Source: CALARM01 sp964431735
Lineage (GTDB): Bacteria; Vulcanimicrobiota; SpSt-956; JAKJGF01
Direction of reading: 5' to 3'
Assembly (NCBI GenBank): GCA_964431735.1
Contig: CAYSLJ010000011.1
Span: forward strand, 6,099 to 70,098
Length of the DNA: 64,000 nucleotides
The notes under the pieces are model-generated. The model searched no databases. It saw only the letters and a list, made by a program, of their open reading frames with translations, and was not told the origin of the DNA. Position numbers and translations under genes: made by a program. Positions 60,701 to 64,000 of this stretch are shown here, piece by piece (positions within the stretch are counted from its first letter, which is position 1; each line of letters opens with the position of its first letter).

Positions 60701-63541
60701 ATGTATCTGAACATTCTTCCCAGAAGCTCCGATTTATTTTCAGGCAGGGAAAAAGAGTTAAAAAAACTGAAAGAAACCTTTGAAGAAAGCAATTTATTTT
60801 ATATTGAAGGCATATCAGGTATAGGAAAAACCTCCATTATTCTGAAATGGGCTAATATCCTTGCTCAGAACTATGAAAATAATATATTATGGCTGAAATG
60901 CATGGAAGACTGGACACTGGATACAGTCTTAATGGAGATTAACGAATGGCTTGTAAATAAAGGAGAAAAATCTTCAATACATATTTTAACACAGAAACCT
61001 TTAACAGGTCAGGAAAAGACTTTATATATTATCAATCTTTTAAATAAATCAAAATATATTATCTTTATTGATGATTTTCAGAGCTTAAAAGAAGAAGCTC
61101 AACGAATCTTTCTGAATACATTCAAACAATATATAAGAAATACAAGGATATATATAATTTCGCAGAAATCTCTTTCCATGAAATCTGTTGAACATATGGA
61201 TATATTAAGGATAAAGGTAAAAGGACTTGACAGAGAGGATGCACTTTTACTCCTGAAAAAAATCTTTACTTTTCATGATGTGGATAAAATGCCTGATGAA
61301 CCTAACATTATAAAAATAATTGAAAAAACAAAAGGTCATCCTTTCTTCTTAAAAACAATACTGGGATTAATCATATCAAGGACTTCAAGTATTGAATATA
61401 TTTTAAACGAAAATATAGAAAAAGATATAGGTTCCATTATATTCAATAAATTAATAAAGAATATTACTCCTGATGAGAAAGATTTGCTTGACATCCTTTC
61501 AGGAACACGTATATCCTTATCTCCAGAAGATATAAGAGAAATAAGTAAAATCGAAAATTATTCTGCATTACTATTATCACTGGAACATAAAATATTCATA
61601 GAAAAGGATCAATCCTGCTGCTATTTAATACATCCCCTTTTAAAAGAATATATATGGAATAATCTTGATGAACATAAAAAAAATACACTTCACAATATCC
61701 TGGGTGAATATTTTAAGGAAAATCCAGGAAGATCACGTGAAGCTTTTTACCATCTTATAAATGCAGGTAAAGCAGAGAGAGCAGGAGAACTTTTTGAGAA
61801 AATTATGAACAACCTGCTTTCCCTGGGATATTGCGAAGAAATTATAGAAAAAATTAATATTCTGGAAAAATATATATCTGTCAATCAATCTATAAAAAAA
61901 ATGAAAGCAGTTGCTTTATCACGTCAGGGAAACTGGAAGAAAGGACTTTTTATACTTGAAGAATTAAAAAACAGTGTCAGTGATAAACATCTTCTCTCTG
62001 AGATTTATCTATCTATTGCAAATATTCATGGAAGTGTGAGAAATCATTCCGGTGCAATAGATTATTACAGAGAGAGTCTCAAACTTTTCGAAGAAACAGG
62101 TAATATGGAACAGGCAATTTACGTAATGGATAAACTTGCTATTATTTATAGAAATTTAGGTGAAACAGAAGAAGCTTACAGATTTGTTCAGAAAATCTTT
62201 ACTGCTGCAGAGCATGAACATAATGAAATATATTTAATTTATGCTCTTTCAAAAAAAATTACTTTTCTTCTGGAAGACAGGGAATTTGAAAAAGCCATTG
62301 ATTATTCAGAAAAATATCTGGCTATGGCAGAAAAAACAGGAACACTTGATTTTATTCACTCAGCTTTAACCGGTAAAGGCTATGCCCTCCTGGGACTAAA
62401 AAGATATGATGAAGCTTATGAATGTTTTGAAAGAAAGCTCATAACAGGGAAAGAAAGTGGAATTAAACTTGTAACAGCCTTTTCTTACCAGGGACTATCA
62501 AGGATTCTGTACGAAAAAGGTAATCTGGAAAAAGCTTCAGCATTTCTTGAAAAAAGTATTGAAATTTACCTCTCTATAGGAAATAAACTGAGTGCTGCTA
62601 TGTGCGAATATAATCTGGCTACTATATTATCAGAAAAAAAAGAATTCTATGAAGCTATAGAATTATATTCAATAGTAATGAAAAAAGCTGCTGAATTATC
62701 TTATGAAAAATTAGAAATAAAGGCGGCAATAAATATTATAAAGAACAGATTAAAAACAAGAGGAGATTTTCCTTCATCAGAAGAAGCAATCAGATTAAAG
62801 AAAACAATTCCGGAACATTTAACAGAGGATAAAATAAACATTAATCTCATTCTTTCACTTATATATGACAGGGAAAACAAAGAAAAAGAAAAAGAGAATA
62901 TACTTAAAGAAGCTCTGGAACTGTCGGAAAAGAAACATTATTTATACGGCATTACAAAAGCCTGTTATATAATGAGCGAAATTTCAGATAAAAGTAAAGA
63001 AATAAAAGAAGTGTTACGAAAAAGAGCCGAAGAAAACCTTGATAAACTGGAAGCAAGCCAGAAGAGAGAATTAAAAAATTTATTCTATGACATACAGAAA
63101 TTAAAAGAAGAATATGTGGTAAAAATCCGGGACAAAGAATTCTCATACACCCTGCCTGAAGTTAATAAAATAAGAAAGAAAAGAAATGAATTTGACCTTT
63201 TTATAGATATACCCAATAAATTTGCCTTTGAAAAAGACATAGGAGAATTAAATATCTTCAGGAAAACAAAGCTCATAAATCTTCTTTTATTATTAATTCG
63301 CAGTAACGGAAGGGAATTGTCCTATAAAGAAATATACAGAGAAATATGGGAATGGGAATATGAGGAAGATGTAAGTGATTCTGAAGTCAGAAAATGTATA
63401 TCCCGTATAAGGAAAATCCTGGAGCCTGAAGAAAAAAATTTTAAATATATATTACATAATCAGGGTTTCTTCGGGAAAAAAGGGAAATATTATTTTAATA
63501 TGAACACCAATTTTTGCCTTATTGATAAAAACGATTTATAA
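60701..63541 (+). CDS. STAND-type ATPase with TPR array and C-terminal OmpR-like winged helix
   Basis: A 946-residue protein. N-terminal NTPase: Walker A GISGIGKTS (37-45), Walker B YIIFIDDFQS, and a sensor-type GHPFFLKTILGL. A helical bundle and about ten TPR units (420-800) follow. The last 100 residues have a winged-helix pattern (LLLLIRSNGRELSYKEIYREIW...SEVRKCISRIRKIL...YILHNQGFFGKKGKYYF) as in Trans_reg_C/OmpR-type DNA-binding domains. This order (ATPase, TPR, then wHTH) is like MalT-type regulators but with a different DNA-binding fold and placement from AfsR/SARP. It is probably a ligand-activated transcription regulator with an unknown target. Confidence 0.85.
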   Translation: MYLNILPRSSDLFSGREKELKKLKETFEESNLFYIEGISGIGKTSIILKWANILAQNYENNILWLKCMEDWTLDTVLMEINEWLVNKGEKSSIHILTQKPLTGQEKTLYIINLLNKSKYIIFIDDFQSLKEEAQRIFLNTFKQYIRNTRIYIISQKSLSMKSVEHMDILRIKVKGLDREDALLLLKKIFTFHDVDKMPDEPNIIKIIEKTKGHPFFLKTILGLIISRTSSIEYILNENIEKDIGSIIFNKLIKNITPDEKDLLDILSGTRISLSPEDIREISKIENYSALLLSLEHKIFIEKDQSCCYLIHPLLKEYIWNNLDEHKKNTLHNILGEYFKENPGRSREAFYHLINAGKAERAGELFEKIMNNLLSLGYCEEIIEKINILEKYISVNQSIKKMKAVALSRQGNWKKGLFILEELKNSVSDKHLLSEIYLSIANIHGSVRNHSGAIDYYRESLKLFEETGNMEQAIYVMDKLAIIYRNLGETEEAYRFVQKIFTAAEHEHNEIYLIYALSKKITFLLEDREFEKAIDYSEKYLAMAEKTGTLDFIHSALTGKGYALLGLKRYDEAYECFERKLITGKESGIKLVTAFSYQGLSRILYEKGNLEKASAFLEKSIEIYLSIGNKLSAAMCEYNLATILSEKKEFYEAIELYSIVMKKAAELSYEKLEIKAAINIIKNRLKTRGDFPSSEEAIRLKKTIPEHLTEDKININLILSLIYDRENKEKEKENILKEALELSEKKHYLYGITKACYIMSEISDKSKEIKEVLRKRAEENLDKLEASQKRELKNLFYDIQKLKEEYVVKIRDKEFSYTLPEVNKIRKKRNEFDLFIDIPNKFAFEKDIGELNIFRKTKLINLLLLLIRSNGRELSYKEIYREIWEWEYEEDVSDSEVRKCISRIRKILEPEEKNFKYILHNQGFFGKKGKYYFNMNTNFCLIDKNDL

Positions 63542-63576
63542 AAACTACCCCCATTATTAACGAAACAAATAAATTT

Positions 63577-63838
63577 TGTAAGCGTTCAGCGTTTAGCTAT
63601 CAGCTATCAGCTAAAACTTACATAGCCTGATTATGGAGTTGTAAAAAAATAACCTTATCATATTTAAAATCGTGACGCGTAACGCGTAACGCGTGACGCG
63701 AGGACAAAAACCATAATTTTCCAGAGTTATTTTCTTACAGTCCCTATGTAAATTAGTCTGAAAAATAGAATTTAACGACATTTATTATATAATTGCTGTA
63801 AAAGCTGACTGCTGACTGCTGATAGCTGAACATTTACA
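63577..63838. repeat. TGTAAGCGTTCAGC-ended palindromic repeat (copy 3) interrupted by MITE M3
   Basis: Left arm heptamers AGCGTTC, AGCGTTT, AGCTATC, AGCTATC, AGCTAAA (63581-63615); right arm GCTGACT, GCTGACT, GCTGATA, GCTGAAC (63804-63831). The middle matches 14526-14600 once the insert at 63635-63747 is removed. Confidence 0.85.
63635..63744. mobile_element. MITE-like element with TAT target duplication (M3), nested
   Basis: Left end GGAGTTGTAAAAAAATAAC, right end (inverted) GGGACTGTAAGAAAATAAC, with TAT at 63632-63634 and 63745-63747. The core has GTGACGC, GTAACGC, GTAACGC, GTGACGC (63672-63699) followed by GAGGACAAAAACCATAATTT. The host repeat is otherwise continuous with the 14.5-kb copy. 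Confidence 0.87.
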
Positions 63839-63948
63839 ATAATACTTCATAGAATTATCTACAGCATTAAAATTTCACACACTTTTGACTTGCTTTTCAC
63901 AAAATAATGACTTTATAATTATAGCTGTGGAGAGTTTTGATTATCTAA

Positions 63949-64000
63949 GGGGTTGTCAAGAAATAACCCAATCATATTTACGTCTATATCGTAACGCGTA
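63949..64000. mobile_element. MITE-like element cut by the window end (M5)
   Basis: It begins GGGGTTGTCAAGAAATAAC after TAA (63946-63948), then AATCATATTTACGTCTATAT and GTAACGC, GTA at the last base. The same left end, inverted, bounds M4 at 48976. Confidence 0.75.

Larger units (their letters stand above)
60052..63901. repeat. Segment bracketed by a perfect 25-bp inverted repeat around the STAND gene
   Basis: TGTGAAAAGCAAGTCAAAAG... at 60052-60076 is exactly complementary to 63877-63901. Only these two copies were noticed in the window. The 3.85-kb interval contains a single gene (the STAND ATPase) plus several repeats. No direct target duplication or transposase is seen. Confidence 0.6.

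Noticed and set aside
60052..63901. Intact transposon or prophage carrying the STAND gene
   Set aside because: There is no transposase, integrase, clear target duplication or phage gene; only the inverted repeats support mobility.

Overview
The window is AT-rich bacterial DNA, densely coded, with about 48 protein genes on both strands. No rRNA, tRNA, CRISPR array, transposase or phage gene was seen. The gene set suggests an anaerobic, fermentative, pilus-bearing bacterium: AdhE, a complete SCIFF peptide/maturase pair, the [FeFe]-hydrogenase maturase HydF beside an aspartate ammonia-lyase, two Ptb/Pta-like transferases, two PilT-type ATPases and RemB (YaaB). SCIFF, RemB and HydF together point towards Clostridia-like lineages. 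The many TPR, ankyrin, HEAT and propeller proteins, a LolA-like protein and a zinc-ribbon Ser/Thr kinase fused to TPRs also fit an uncultured, possibly diderm phylum. I cannot fix the taxon from the sequence alone.

Layout. 1-2.3 kb: 3' part of gyrA and an unknown helical protein. 2.3-8.6 kb (minus): STAS-adhE, then a pilT-like, pilT-like, rnz operon. 8.6-9.2 kb: a composite repeat element bounded by perfect 19-bp inverted repeats, followed by remB. 9.5-11.4 kb (minus): murB and a VCBS/FG-GAP protein. 11.4-14.5 kb: a strong promoter, the 52-aa SCIFF peptide, its radical-SAM maturase and a Ste24-like M48 protease. 14.6-17.3 kb (minus): a lipoprotein, an acidic protein, a HAD phosphatase and a small helical protein. 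17.5-20.1 kb: two Ptb/Pta paralogues and a CPBP-like membrane protein. 20.1-28.8 kb: a giant TPR protein, a HEAT-REC fusion, a TPR/TM/FHA-like protein and a TolB-like propeller. 28.8-32.8 kb: dut, a Pro-rich membrane protein, hydF and aspA. 33.1-35.8 kb: a tandem pair of CorC/HlyC-family proteins. 36-39.1 kb (minus): ABC ATPase, permease, Cys/His-rich metal-binding protein and a membrane-anchored protein. 39.6-41.7 kb: dihydropyrimidinase and a secreted protein. 42.5-48.7 kb: kinase-TPR followed by two exported TPR-ankyrin proteins. 49-52 kb: uvrA and a small protein. 52.3-55 kb: three exported proteins (TPR, Kelch, LolA-like). 55.2-60 kb (minus): four proteins with cell-wall/papain-like enzyme domains or related features but no signal peptide. 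60.7-63.5 kb: a STAND-type ATPase with a C-terminal winged helix, in a segment bracketed by a perfect 25-bp inverted repeat.

The most unusual feature is the intergenic DNA. Several unrelated repeat sequences share an exact 7-bp period: GTRACGC, AGCTATC, AGTGAAC/AGTGAAA and CACTCTT heptamers, often in inverted arms that can form long hairpins. One family has ACGCGT heptamer cores inside roughly 65-112 bp MITE-like elements with about 19-bp terminal inverted repeats. Two complete copies (M2, M4) have clear TAA target duplications. A third copy has inserted into a copy of another family with a TAT duplication, and removing it restores the host repeat. Different flanking modules are joined to the same heptamer core. 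Repeat DNA supplies the stop codons and last residues of at least three genes (aspA, a HAD phosphatase, uvrA) and abuts murB and the VCBS gene.

Gene starts were chosen from visible ribosome binding sites; several are shorter than the longest open frame.
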